From contig WTJR01000113.1 of assembly GCA_011524755.1 (NCBI GenBank), positions 2,809 to 10,141 of the forward strand: DNA of 7,333 bases. Reading direction: 5' to 3'. Source of the stretch: Halieaceae bacterium (lineage in GTDB: Bacteria; Pseudomonadota; Gammaproteobacteria; Pseudomonadales; Halieaceae). This document shows positions 1 through 6,459 of this stretch, in pieces. The notes under the pieces are model-generated. The model was not told the origin of the DNA. It did no database searches and saw only the letters and a list, made by a program, of their open reading frames with translations. A program made the translations under genes and the position numbers. How positions within the stretch are numbered: position 1 is the first letter of the stretch; each line of letters opens with the position of its first letter.

Positions 1-330
1 CGAACTGAAATGCCAGGATGTTCGTTGTGCATGGGCAACCAGGCACGCGTAGCGCCCAGATCGACCGTTTTATCGACCTCGACCAGAAACTTCCCTAACC
101 GGCTGGGTGAAGGCGCGAATGTCTACCTCACATCGGCGGAGCTGGCTGCTGTAGGCGCCATTCTTGGGCGCCTCCCAACACCAGAGGAATACATGACCTA
201 CGCGGATGAATTGGATTCGATGGCAGGTGAAATTTACCGATACATGAATTTCAACGAGATCCAAAGTTTCCAGGCCCTGGCCGATGACGGGCAAAAAATT
301 GCGGCAACGCTTATTGAAGAAGTCGCTTGA
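1..330 (+). CDS. acnB: Aconitate hydratase B (bifunctional aconitase / 2-methylisocitrate dehydratase), C-terminal fragment
   Basis: This is the last 109 codons of the cytoplasmic TCA-cycle enzyme that interconverts citrate and isocitrate via cis-aconitate; AcnB proteins also act on 2-methylisocitrate. The gene runs off the left edge, and the first full codon is at position 1. Fragment residues 5-13 read PGCSLCMGN, which holds two of the three cysteines (fragment C7 and C10) that bind the 4Fe-4S cluster; the third would lie upstream. STSTRNFPNRLG at about 25-36 carries the two arginines that bind substrate carboxylates in AcnB. The rest (GANVYLTSAELAAVGAILGRLPTPEEY and so on) matches the end of the family closely, and the TGA stop at 328-330 falls where E. 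coli AcnB (865 aa) would end, so the 3' end is intact. It is convergent with the minus-strand operon. An internal ATG at position 10 is not the real start. Confidence 0.97.
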   Translation, partial: RTEMPGCSLCMGNQARVAPRSTVLSTSTRNFPNRLGEGANVYLTSAELAAVGAILGRLPTPEEYMTYADELDSMAGEIYRYMNFNEIQSFQALADDGQKIAATLIEEVA

Positions 331-344
331 TCCCAATTTCGCCT

Positions 345-375
345 AAAAAAAAGCACCCTACTGGGTGCTTTTTTT
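345..375. terminator. Bidirectional rho-independent terminator between acnB and metZ
   Basis: An 8-bp perfect stem, AAGCACCC (351-358) with GGGTGCTT (363-370), closes a TACT loop. Six A's (345-350) precede it and five more T's (371-375) follow it, so the A and T tracts extend the pairing. On either strand the hairpin is followed by a U-run, so it can terminate acnB from the left and the trpBA-to-metZ transcript from the right. It starts 15 bases after the acnB stop and ends 36 bases beyond the metZ stop, inside the only real intergenic space of the window (331-411). Confidence 0.93.
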
Positions 376-411
376 ATACCTGACGAAAGTATGAAACACG
401 TCTGTTGGCCA

Positions 412-1605
412 CTACGCCGAAATGGCAGCAAAACCCCGCTCACAATCACGCTTGAGATCCTCGAGGTCCTCAAGTCCAACTGCAATCCGTATCAAGCCCT
501 CGGTAATACCACCTTGCTGCTTCTGCTCATCAGTTAATCGTCCATGCGTTGTTGATGCGGGATGACATACCGTGGTTTTAACGTCGCCCAAATTCGCTGT
601 TAGGGACATCAGTCGAACCGCGTTAATAAACCCCCATGCCCTGTCGCGCCCGCCATCAACCTCAAATGACAGGACGCCACCAAATGCCGACTGCTGAGAC
701 GCCGCCAACGCGTGATCAGGGTGCGACGCTAGACCGCAATAATTGACTTTTTTCACCCCAGCATGTGCTTCTAACCACTCTGCCAGGGCTTGTGCGCGCT
801 GACTGTGAGCGTCCATTCGCAGTTGCAGTGTTTCGAGCCCTTTGCTGAATATCCAGGCGTTAAAGGGGCTCATCGATGGGCCACATACACGGACAAAGCC
901 TCGGGCCTCAGCCATTAACTCCTCGGAGCCAACTAAGGCACCTCCCAGCACCCGACCCTGACCATCGAGATATTTGGTTGCTGAGTGCATCACCACATCG
1001 GCCCCTAGGGAGAGTGGACGTTGTAACGCGGGTGTACAAAAGCAGTTATCAACGGCCAGTAGCGCGCCCGAGTCATGCGCAATATTCGCAATTTCTCGGA
1101 TATTTCCAACCTCACACAGCGGGTTCGAGGGCGTCTCGCAAAAGAAAAGCTTGGTATTCGAAGTAACCGCTTGTCGCCAATCATCGAGCTCGCGTAGCGC
1201 CACGAACGTGACAGAAATATCAAGCTTAGTCAGTATGTTATTGAATAAACCTACAGTACTTCCGAAGACGTTGCGTGAGCAGATTACATGATCGCCCGCC
1301 CGTAGCACGGTCAGGCAGAGCGTCAGAATCGCGGCCATACCTGAGCTGGTAGCTACACCCTCTTGCCCCCCTTCCAGGGCGGCGAGTCGCTTCTCAAAGA
1401 CAGACACCGTGGGATTAGAAAAACGCGAGTAGGTATTACCGTCACGCTCGCCCGAAAATGTCGCCGCGGCCTGCTCAGCCGATTCGAAAACAAAGCTGGA
1501 CGTTGCGTAGATCGGATCGGAATGTTCCTGCTCGAAGCCTGGATTTAATCCTTCTCGGATGGCCAGTGTTTCAAAACCAGCCTCTTTTAACCACTCGTTT
1601 GACAC
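412..1605 (-). CDS. metZ: O-succinylhomoserine sulfhydrylase (PLP enzyme, methionine biosynthesis)
   Basis: This 397-aa protein belongs to the Cys/Met-metabolism family of PLP enzymes (cystathionine gamma-synthase fold, usually a tetramer in the cytoplasm). MetZ joins O-succinylhomoserine with sulfide to give homocysteine directly, bypassing MetB and MetC. Visible motifs: YSRFSNPT at 59-66 (Tyr and Arg that reach the neighbouring subunit's PLP phosphate), TSSGMAA at 86-92, Asp186 in AVDNCFCTPA (pyridine nitrogen contact), and SATKYLDGQGRVLGG at 208-222 with Lys211 as the PLP Schiff-base lysine. The wording DNCFCTPALQ, SPFNAW and KGLETL matches Pseudomonas MetZ rather than MetB or methionine gamma-lyase, and the place directly after purF is the same as in Pseudomonas. 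The start is GTG, 3 bases after the purF stop, with GGAG 7 bases upstream inside the last purF codons. It is the last gene of the operon. MetY-type acceptor use (O-acetylhomoserine) cannot be excluded from sequence alone. Confidence 0.93.
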   Translation of the reverse strand: MSNEWLKEAGFETLAIREGLNPGFEQEHSDPIYATSSFVFESAEQAAATFSGERDGNTYSRFSNPTVSVFEKRLAALEGGQEGVATSSGMAAILTLCLTVLRAGDHVICSRNVFGSTVGLFNNILTKLDISVTFVALRELDDWRQAVTSNTKLFFCETPSNPLCEVGNIREIANIAHDSGALLAVDNCFCTPALQRPLSLGADVVMHSATKYLDGQGRVLGGALVGSEELMAEARGFVRVCGPSMSPFNAWIFSKGLETLQLRMDAHSQRAQALAEWLEAHAGVKKVNYCGLASHPDHALAASQQSAFGGVLSFEVDGGRDRAWGFINAVRLMSLTANLGDVKTTVCHPASTTHGRLTDEQKQQGGITEGLIRIAVGLEDLEDLKRDCERGFAAISA

Positions 1606-1608
1606 CCA

Positions 1609-3111
1609 TTAACTCCGATTATGAAGGCCAACAAGGGCACCATCAGCACGATCAACCGAGTTGTCGGAGCGAGCGTCACTCAGTCCTGTGAGATAGGCAT
1701 CATCAATGACGCCGGTTTGATATTGACCGTCGAACACCGACAGCTCAAAGCCATCCACCAGTGAGTTACCCTCACGGGAGCATTCAATGAGGTCATCTAT
1801 CTCCTGATAAATCAGCCAGTCTGCCCCAATGTGCTCAGAGATCTGTTCTATGGTTCTACCGTGAGCCACAAGCTCAGACGCGGTAGGCATATCGATGCCA
1901 TAAACATTCGGATATCGAACAGGCGGCGCTGCTGAAGCAAAATAGACGCGCTTCGCGCCAGAATCACGGGCCATCTGGATTATCTGCTGACATGTTGTAC
2001 CACGAACGATCGAGTCATCGACTAGAAGTACTGTTTTACCCTCGAACTCGAGCGGTACAGGGTTCAACTTCTGACGCACTGATTTCCGGCGCTGCGTCTG
2101 CCCCGGCATGATAAACGTGCGACCAATGTATCGGTTTTTCATGAAGCCCTCGCGGAACTTCACACCCAACTCATGGGCCAGCGCTTGGCCCGCTACTCTG
2201 CTGGTGTCCGGAATCGGTATCACGACGTCAATGTCATGATCGGGGCGCTCACGCATGATTTTATGCGCTAGCCGCTCACCTTGGCGCATCCGTGTCTTGT
2301 AGACGGATATACCATCCATCAATGAGTCAGGACGTGCAAAATAAACGTGTTCGAAGATACAGGGCTTTAGCTTTGGCTCCGCCGCACACTGCCTTCTGAA
2401 AAGCTCCCCGCTGGCATCAATAAATAAGGCCTCCCCCGGGTCTACGTCGCCTATTAGTCGGTAACCCAGTACGTCGAGAGCCACGCTCTCAGAGGCCAAC
2501 ATATAGCTTTTGTGATCACCCTGAGTCTTAACGCCCACCACCAGAGGTCTAATACCGTTGGGATCTCTAAACGCCACTAGACCCACGTTAGCGATCATTG
2601 CTATGGCCGCATACCCACCTTCACAACGCGTATGAAGCGTTGTTACGGCGTTAAACACATCTTCTGCGGAGGGAATCAACTTGCCCTGGCGCTGTAACTC
2701 GTGCGCAAAGACGTTCAGTAACACTTCCGAGTCACTATCGGTATTCAGATGACGCAAGTCGGTTTGATAGAGCTCCTCGGACAAGGCCGCTGAGTTCGTG
2801 AGATTTCCGTTGTGTGCCAACGCAATTCCATAAGGCGAGTTGACGTAAAAGGGCTGAGCGAGCGCTGATCCTGAACTCCCCTGGGTCGGATAGCGCGTGT
2901 GACCCAAACCAAAGTTGCCTGCCAATTGCTGCATGTGATTGGCTTGGAAGACGTCTCGGACTAGCCCCTCTCCCTTGCGTTGAAGGAACTGACCCTTGTG
3001 GCAAGTCATGATACCCGCGGCATCTTGGCCTCGGTGCTGGAGCATAGTCAGCGCGTCGTAAATATCCGCAGCCACACTCTCATTCGATGAAATTCCCACA
3101 ACGCCACACAT
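1609..3111 (-). CDS. purF: Amidophosphoribosyltransferase (glutamine PRPP amidotransferase)
   Basis: Catalyses the committed step of de novo purine synthesis: PRPP plus glutamine gives 5-phosphoribosylamine, glutamate and pyrophosphate, in the cytoplasm. At 500 aa it is close to E. coli PurF (505 aa). The N-terminal class II (Ntn) glutaminase domain starts MCGVVGISS; Cys2 becomes the catalytic N-terminal residue after Met removal, with no propeptide, so it is the E. coli rather than the B. subtilis type. Further glutaminase residues are Arg73 in HTRYPT, Asn101-Gly102 in AHNGNLTN and Asp127 in SDSE. The C-terminal phosphoribosyltransferase domain has the PRPP loop VLLVDDSIVRGTT at 361-373, along with PIPDTS (299-304), KNRYIGRTFIMPGQ (325-338) and YGIDMP (404-409). 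The start has an ideal AGGAG 8 bases upstream. It lies 11 bases after cvpA, as in many gammaproteobacteria; in E. coli this group is regulated by PurR, but I see no clear PurR operator here. Confidence 0.98.
   Translation of the reverse strand: MCGVVGISSNESVAADIYDALTMLQHRGQDAAGIMTCHKGQFLQRKGEGLVRDVFQANHMQQLAGNFGLGHTRYPTQGSSGSALAQPFYVNSPYGIALAHNGNLTNSAALSEELYQTDLRHLNTDSDSEVLLNVFAHELQRQGKLIPSAEDVFNAVTTLHTRCEGGYAAIAMIANVGLVAFRDPNGIRPLVVGVKTQGDHKSYMLASESVALDVLGYRLIGDVDPGEALFIDASGELFRRQCAAEPKLKPCIFEHVYFARPDSLMDGISVYKTRMRQGERLAHKIMRERPDHDIDVVIPIPDTSRVAGQALAHELGVKFREGFMKNRYIGRTFIMPGQTQRRKSVRQKLNPVPLEFEGKTVLLVDDSIVRGTTCQQIIQMARDSGAKRVYFASAAPPVRYPNVYGIDMPTASELVAHGRTIEQISEHIGADWLIYQEIDDLIECSREGNSLVDGFELSVFDGQYQTGVIDDAYLTGLSDARSDNSVDRADGALVGLHNRS
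1613..1616 (-). promoter_or_regulatory. Ribosome binding site that sets the metZ GTG start
   Basis: On the minus strand the purF end reads CGGAGTTAATGGGTG. GGAG sits 7 bases before GTG (1605-1603) but only 3 bases before the ATG at 1609-1607. That ATG opens a frame of only 12 codons, so the GTG is the real metZ start. The binding site lies within the last two sense codons of purF, which implies translational coupling. Confidence 0.75.
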
Positions 3112-3119
3112 GCGAGTCG

Positions 3120-3124
3120 CTCCT
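3120..3124 (-). promoter_or_regulatory. purF ribosome binding site overlapping the cvpA stop codon
   Basis: The minus strand reads TAGGAGCGACTCGCATG. The AG of the cvpA TAG stop forms the start of a full AGGAG, 8 bases before the purF ATG. It is the strongest Shine-Dalgarno match in the operon, which fits high PurF translation, and the overlap couples purF initiation to the end of cvpA translation. Confidence 0.8.
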
Positions 3125-3683
3125 AAAGCATATTGCCGCTGGTGATGGTCTCGTCCACGAGGGGCGCAGCGTCACCGTTAATAATGTCATCGAAGTTGTC
3201 GGCCAGCCACTCCGCAACCACCTCGATGTGCTCGACCAACTCTGACTCGTCAAGCATGGAGTCCTCTGATTCAGGTAGCAAACCTTTGAGCATCAGAAGA
3301 AGGATTGCGGCGATGACAACACCACGCGCCACACCAAACCCAGCACCCAGCAAACGATTACCAAAATTTAGCCCTGGTTGACGCATCTGATTGGACAGCC
3401 ACCGTCCGATACTGCCGAACAAGAACACAACCGATATGAATACGAGGGACCAAGCGGCTAGATAACGAAAGGATCGATCATCGATTAAGTCCGTCATGGT
3501 CTCAGAGACCGGGAGCGCCAGAATATTGGCAAGAAAGAAAGCGCCAACCCACCCCAAAAACGATGTCGCCTCTCTGGCGAACCCACGCATTAGTCCATAG
3601 CCAGCAGAGATACAAACAACACCAACAACGATCCAGTCAAACTGATTGAAGTGCTCAACGAGATCCATTATTGAGTCTTCCAT
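3123..3683 (-). CDS. cvpA: CvpA family inner-membrane protein
   Basis: CvpA is a small inner-membrane protein named for its need in colicin V production in E. coli; its biochemical role is still unsettled, and it commonly sits next to purF, as here. The 186-aa product shows four hydrophobic segments at about 16-32, 42-60, 73-93 and 113-133. It has the family's RGFAREA motif (33-39) after the first segment and NRLLGAGFGVARG (109-121, the usual DRxLG region with Asn for Asp) entering the fourth. The C-terminal 50 residues are acidic and probably soluble. The start is uncertain. The upstream ATG (3683) is 8 bases after the dedD-like stop with only a weak AGG. A second in-frame ATG at 3668 (residue 6) has GGAAG 8 bases upstream and gives an N-terminus closer to known CvpA lengths. 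I keep the longer form but consider the shorter equally likely. Confidence 0.92.
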   Translation of the reverse strand: MEDSIMDLVEHFNQFDWIVVGVVCISAGYGLMRGFAREATSFLGWVGAFFLANILALPVSETMTDLIDDRSFRYLAAWSLVFISVVFLFGSIGRWLSNQMRQPGLNFGNRLLGAGFGVARGVVIAAILLLMLKGLLPESEDSMLDESELVEHIEVVAEWLADNFDDIINGDAAPLVDETITSGNML

Positions 3684-3691
3684 TAGATCGC

Positions 3692-4270
3692 CTATACCCC
3701 GAATCGAATGATCGACGACTCGACGCCGTAGTAAGCGTCAATATCAGGCTGAAGATCTTGCAATCGCTGCTTTTGCATTTTTGGGCCGATTCGCACTCGG
3801 AACAGCTTCTTGCCGTCTATATTAACAGCAGACACATAGGCTTTGTGTCCTTTATTTCGCAATTCCAGCGCTATTTCTTCGGCTCGTTGAGCGGTACTGA
3901 ATGTTGCTACCTGTAGCTCCCAACTGACGGGGAGCCCCTGCCCGTCAAACTCTGCTCTCTCCAATGCCGACGCCTGCTGCTCAGGTTCCTCATCAGCGTC
4001 CACGAGAGCCATATCAGGCATTGGAGATGCGATATCAACAGGTTGAACGATTGGTGGCTGCCGCTCCGGTATCTCAGGCAGATTCGATTGATCTACTTTA
4101 TCGAGTACCGGCTCACGACGCTCAGACACCGCGACCGCAGGTTTTGGGGGCATTTCGAAGACGGGGAGCTCAAAATCATCGGCATCGTCTGGCGTAACAA
4201 ATACGATGGGCCAGAAGATGACTGCAATCGCAACAAGCACCACAAAGCCGACAAAACGCTGCTTAATCAC
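3692..4270 (-). CDS. dedD: SPOR-domain membrane protein, DedD-like (cell division / peptidoglycan binding)
   Basis: A 192-aa bitopic inner-membrane protein. A short cytoplasmic MIKQR is followed by one transmembrane helix at about 7-25 (VGFVVLVAIAVIFWPIVFV), then a long proline- and acid-rich periplasmic linker (about 27-112). The C-terminal SPOR domain (about 114-190) has VSWELQVATFSTAQRAEEI, KGHKAYV and LFRVRIGPK (156-164). SPOR domains bind denuded septal glycan, and E. coli DedD, encoded between folC and cvpA, promotes septal constriction. Gene position, topology and length all fit DedD. The start is GTG and overlaps the folC stop as GTGA (4-base overlap). Only a poor GGATGG-like sequence lies upstream, so expression probably depends on coupling to folC translation. 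The linker is low complexity and would be expected to diverge between species. Confidence 0.9.
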   Translation of the reverse strand: MIKQRFVGFVVLVAIAVIFWPIVFVTPDDADDFELPVFEMPPKPAVAVSERREPVLDKVDQSNLPEIPERQPPIVQPVDIASPMPDMALVDADEEPEQQASALERAEFDGQGLPVSWELQVATFSTAQRAEEIALELRNKGHKAYVSAVNIDGKKLFRVRIGPKMQKQRLQDLQPDIDAYYGVESSIIRFGV

Positions 4271-5517
4271 GATTGACCATCCAGTGGCGACAGACGCACG
4301 CTATCAAGCGCTTTCATACCTTCTCCCACGGTGAAAAATGAGCCAAAAATAACGAGTCTGCCGCCATCCGCCAGACTTCCCATGGCGCCTTCAAAGGCCG
4401 ATTCGAACGTTGGTGTAACGTGTGCCGCTCCGGAAATAAGCGCTTCAACTACCTCCGGTGACTGCCCGCGCGCTCCGCCGATACCTGACGGTAGATACCA
4501 TTTATCGATGACTGGCTCGACCGCCGCGATCATATCACGGCAGTCTTTGTCGGACATGACAGCAAAGATGGCTGTCGTCGTTTGCGTCGCTGTTTGGCGA
4601 TCGAGGAATTTTCTGAGTTCCACCGCGGCATCAGGATTGTGGGCAACGTCAAGAACAATATCGATATTACCGAGGCGAAAAGACTCTCGTCGTCCTTTGA
4701 GCACAAGACGCTTCATGCCCGCAGCAACAAGCTCTTCGGTGACCCCAACACCAGCAGCACCGAGCGCTCTTAGGCCTGCGGCGGCATTCAAAGGAAGAAT
4801 GCCTGCTGGCAATGACCAGGCAATTGAACCCGCCTTTGGACTCTCAAAATAGGTGTCGCCGAAAGCGTAATCGCGCAGCGCCCGTACTTCACAAGCACCG
4901 ATTCTCTGTAGTTCTGTCGATACCGAGACAGGTGCCGAGGAGTCGGCGACAACGCAGGCATGTCCGTCACGTGCGATACCGCATTTTTCAATAGCAATGG
5001 TCTCGACGTCCGAGCCTAACCATTCTTGGTGGTCTAAACCGATGGCGGTGACAACTGCCACATCGGCATCGACGATATTCACCGCGTCTAATCTGCCGCC
5101 CAAGCCGACCTCAAGAAGCTGGAAGGCCACATCAAGCTTTTTAAAAATCCACAATGCGGCGAGCGTATTGAATTCGAAATAGGTGAGCGAAATGTCCGAT
5201 CGCGCCTTCTCGATGGCTTCAAAGGCCTCCACAATAAGTGCATCTGACACCTCTTCGCCCTCGACACGAATGCGCTCGTTGTATCGGACTAGGTGTGGAG
5301 AGGTAAACGCACCAACACGTTCACCTCTGGCGCATAAGATAGCTTCCATGACGGCAACGGTACTGCCCTTACCATTGGTACCCGCTACTGTGATAGTAGT
5401 AACGGCTGTATCCACCAGGTCGAGACGCCGCGCGACCTCACCACATCGGGCAAGGCCTAGGTCAATCGCAGAGGGATGTAATTGCTCGAGGCGTTCAAGC
5501 CACGCGGCAAGATCCAA
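4267..5517 (-). CDS. folC: Bifunctional dihydrofolate synthase / folylpolyglutamate synthase
   Basis: A Mur-ligase-fold ATP-dependent enzyme that adds glutamate to dihydropteroate and then extends the glutamate tail of tetrahydrofolates, in the cytoplasm. The 416-aa length is normal. Motifs in order: P-loop GTNGKGST (46-53), SPHLVRYNERI (73-83), LTYFEFNTLAAL (111-122), LEVGLGGRLDAVN (135-147), IEKCGIARDG (176-185) with Lys178 matching the carbamylated lysine, VLDVAHNPDAA (288-298), MSDKD (321-325) and FGSFFTVGEG (391-400). Its N-terminus WLERLEQLHPSAIDLGL resembles Pseudomonas FolC, which supports the TTG start at 5517. No ATG is available upstream before the accD stop, and the next in-frame Met (residue 57) lies past the P-loop. 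Odd point: the usual L-P-G-R motif reads L-K-G-R (273-276). It lies 18 bases after accD and overlaps the dedD-like gene. Confidence 0.95.
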   Translation of the reverse strand: MDLAAWLERLEQLHPSAIDLGLARCGEVARRLDLVDTAVTTITVAGTNGKGSTVAVMEAILCARGERVGAFTSPHLVRYNERIRVEGEEVSDALIVEAFEAIEKARSDISLTYFEFNTLAALWIFKKLDVAFQLLEVGLGGRLDAVNIVDADVAVVTAIGLDHQEWLGSDVETIAIEKCGIARDGHACVVADSSAPVSVSTELQRIGACEVRALRDYAFGDTYFESPKAGSIAWSLPAGILPLNAAAGLRALGAAGVGVTEELVAAGMKRLVLKGRRESFRLGNIDIVLDVAHNPDAAVELRKFLDRQTATQTTTAIFAVMSDKDCRDMIAAVEPVIDKWYLPSGIGGARGQSPEVVEALISGAAHVTPTFESAFEGAMGSLADGGRLVIFGSFFTVGEGMKALDSVRLSPLDGQS

Positions 5518-5521
5518 AACT

Positions 5522-5527
5522 ACCCCC
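5522..5527 (-). promoter_or_regulatory. G-rich ribosome binding site for the folC TTG start
   Basis: The minus strand reads TCGGGGGTAGTTTTGGATCTT. GGGGGT pairs with the 16S anti-Shine-Dalgarno ACCUCC through one G:U wobble and ends 4 bases before TTG (5517-5515). This is the only start-like codon in frame between the accD stop and the conserved N-terminal residues, so it decides the start. A short spacer plus TTG suggests modest initiation strength. Confidence 0.6.
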
Positions 5528-5535
5528 GATTTAAC

Positions 5536-6402
5536 TTATGAAGCGAGCTGTGCGTTGGTGAACTTCGCGAGAACCCGAGCTAGCGTGTCTCGCATCTCAG
5601 ACCGTGGAATGATCATATCGATGGCACCATGCTCAAGAAGAAACTCACTTCGCTGGAAGCCACGAGGCAACTTCTGCCGAATCGTCTGCTCGATAATATT
5701 AGGGCCGGCAAACCCGGCACGAGCATCAGGCTCCGCAACATTGATATCGCCCAAGAGCGCTAGCGAGGCAGACACACCACCATAAATCGGGTCCGTCATG
5801 ACCGACACGTAGGGAACGCCAGCGGCCTTCATCCGCTCAATCACAGCAGATGTTTTCGCCATTTGCATCAATGAAATCAGCGCTTCCTGCATGCGCGCGC
5901 CACCGGAAGCGGCAAAACAAATCAGTGGTATGCCGTTCTCAAGAGCGACTCCAGCAGCACGCGTAAACTTCTCACCCACGGCGTAGCCCATGGACCCGCC
6001 ATGAAAGTTGAACTCAAACGCTATTGCGACAACGTCCATGCCGTGGAGTGTCCCTCGGAATGCAATGATCGCGTCTTTCTCACCGGTACTTTTCTGAGCC
6101 GTACTCAAGCGGTCTCGGTAGCGTTTTTTATCTTTGAATTTCAGGCGATCAACCGTTTCCAGATCTGCAAACAGCTCAGTACGACCGGCATCATCTAAAA
6201 AGAGGTCCAGCCGTCGACGCGCAGTGATGCGCATGTGATGGTCGCATTTGGGACAAACCTCAGCATTCCGCTCCAGATCGGGACGATAGAGCACGGCATC
6301 GCACTTAACGCACTTACGCCACAACCCCTCGGGAATACTCGCCTTTTTATCCCCGTCCGTTTTCCGCACACCCGCGGGAATGATTTTATCGATCCAGCTC
6401 AT
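5536..6402 (-). CDS. accD: Acetyl-CoA carboxylase, carboxyltransferase subunit beta
   Basis: With AccA it forms the carboxyltransferase that moves CO2 from biotin on AccB to acetyl-CoA, giving malonyl-CoA for fatty acid synthesis. The 288-aa product begins MSWIDKIIPAG and has the family's N-terminal zinc ribbon: Cys31-x2-Cys34 and Cys50-x2-Cys53 (CVKC, CPKC). The crotonase-fold core follows, with GGSMG (135-139), SGGARMQEALISLMQMAKTS (166-185), TDPIYGGVSAS (203-213) and FAGPNIIEQT (231-240). I chose the ATG at 6402: MSW is the conserved N-terminus and AGGGGG lies 5 bases upstream. An in-frame GTG at 6417 would add only five unconserved residues (MQGAK) and would place that site inside the gene. 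It lies 47 bases after trpA and shares a reading frame with folC. E. coli AccD has a longer C-terminal tail (304 aa in total); here the protein ends soon after the core. Confidence 0.97.
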   Translation of the reverse strand: MSWIDKIIPAGVRKTDGDKKASIPEGLWRKCVKCDAVLYRPDLERNAEVCPKCDHHMRITARRRLDLFLDDAGRTELFADLETVDRLKFKDKKRYRDRLSTAQKSTGEKDAIIAFRGTLHGMDVVAIAFEFNFHGGSMGYAVGEKFTRAAGVALENGIPLICFAASGGARMQEALISLMQMAKTSAVIERMKAAGVPYVSVMTDPIYGGVSASLALLGDINVAEPDARAGFAGPNIIEQTIRQKLPRGFQRSEFLLEHGAIDMIIPRSEMRDTLARVLAKFTNAQLAS

Positions 6403-6407
6403 TTTGG

Positions 6408-6413
6408 CCCCCT
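6408..6413 (-). promoter_or_regulatory. Ribosome binding site fixing the accD start at 6402
   Basis: AGGGGG followed by CCAAA and ATG on the minus strand. The site would fall within the coding sequence if the in-frame GTG at 6417 were used, so it supports the shorter protein beginning MSWIDK, which is also where E. coli AccD begins. Confidence 0.75.
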
Positions 6414-6429
6414 GCACATCACGGTGCGC

Positions 6430-6459
6430 AGTATACGTCGTTGACGGTTTTAGTTGGAA
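6430..6459 (-). promoter_or_regulatory. Possible weak internal promoter upstream of accD
   Basis: The 47-base trpA-accD gap is the largest in the operon and holds TATACT (6435-6430), a one-mismatch match to the sigma-70 -10 box. Eighteen bases upstream is only a poor -35 candidate, TTCCAA (6459-6454, 3 of 6). A transcript from here would have a leader of roughly 20 bases before accD. Separate expression of the essential accD from trpBA would make sense, but the sequence support is thin. Confidence 0.2.

Noticed and set aside
331..411. A small RNA or short gene in the acnB-metZ gap
   Set aside because: Apart from the terminator, only about 50 bases remain, with no promoter, no ribosome binding site and no open frame of note.
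4331..4852. A 173-codon open frame on the + strand
   Set aside because: It is fully antisense to folC, with low-complexity Ala/Ser/Pro composition and no family resemblance.
5183..5785. A 200-codon open frame on the + strand
   Set aside because: It lies antisense across the start of folC and the end of accD, both clearly real. Its product is Ser/Arg/Thr-rich with no recognisable motif, typical of a shadow frame.
6403..6417. accD start at the in-frame GTG at 6417
   Set aside because: The five extra residues are not part of the conserved AccD N-terminus, and the AGGGGG binding site would lie inside the coding sequence. ATG at 6402 is preferred.
6414..6427. Small inverted repeat GCAC-ATCACG-GTGC in the trpA-accD gap, considered as a terminator or attenuator
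   Set aside because: The stem is only 4 bp, there is no U-run on either side, and no leader peptide could be seen. It is too weak to call.
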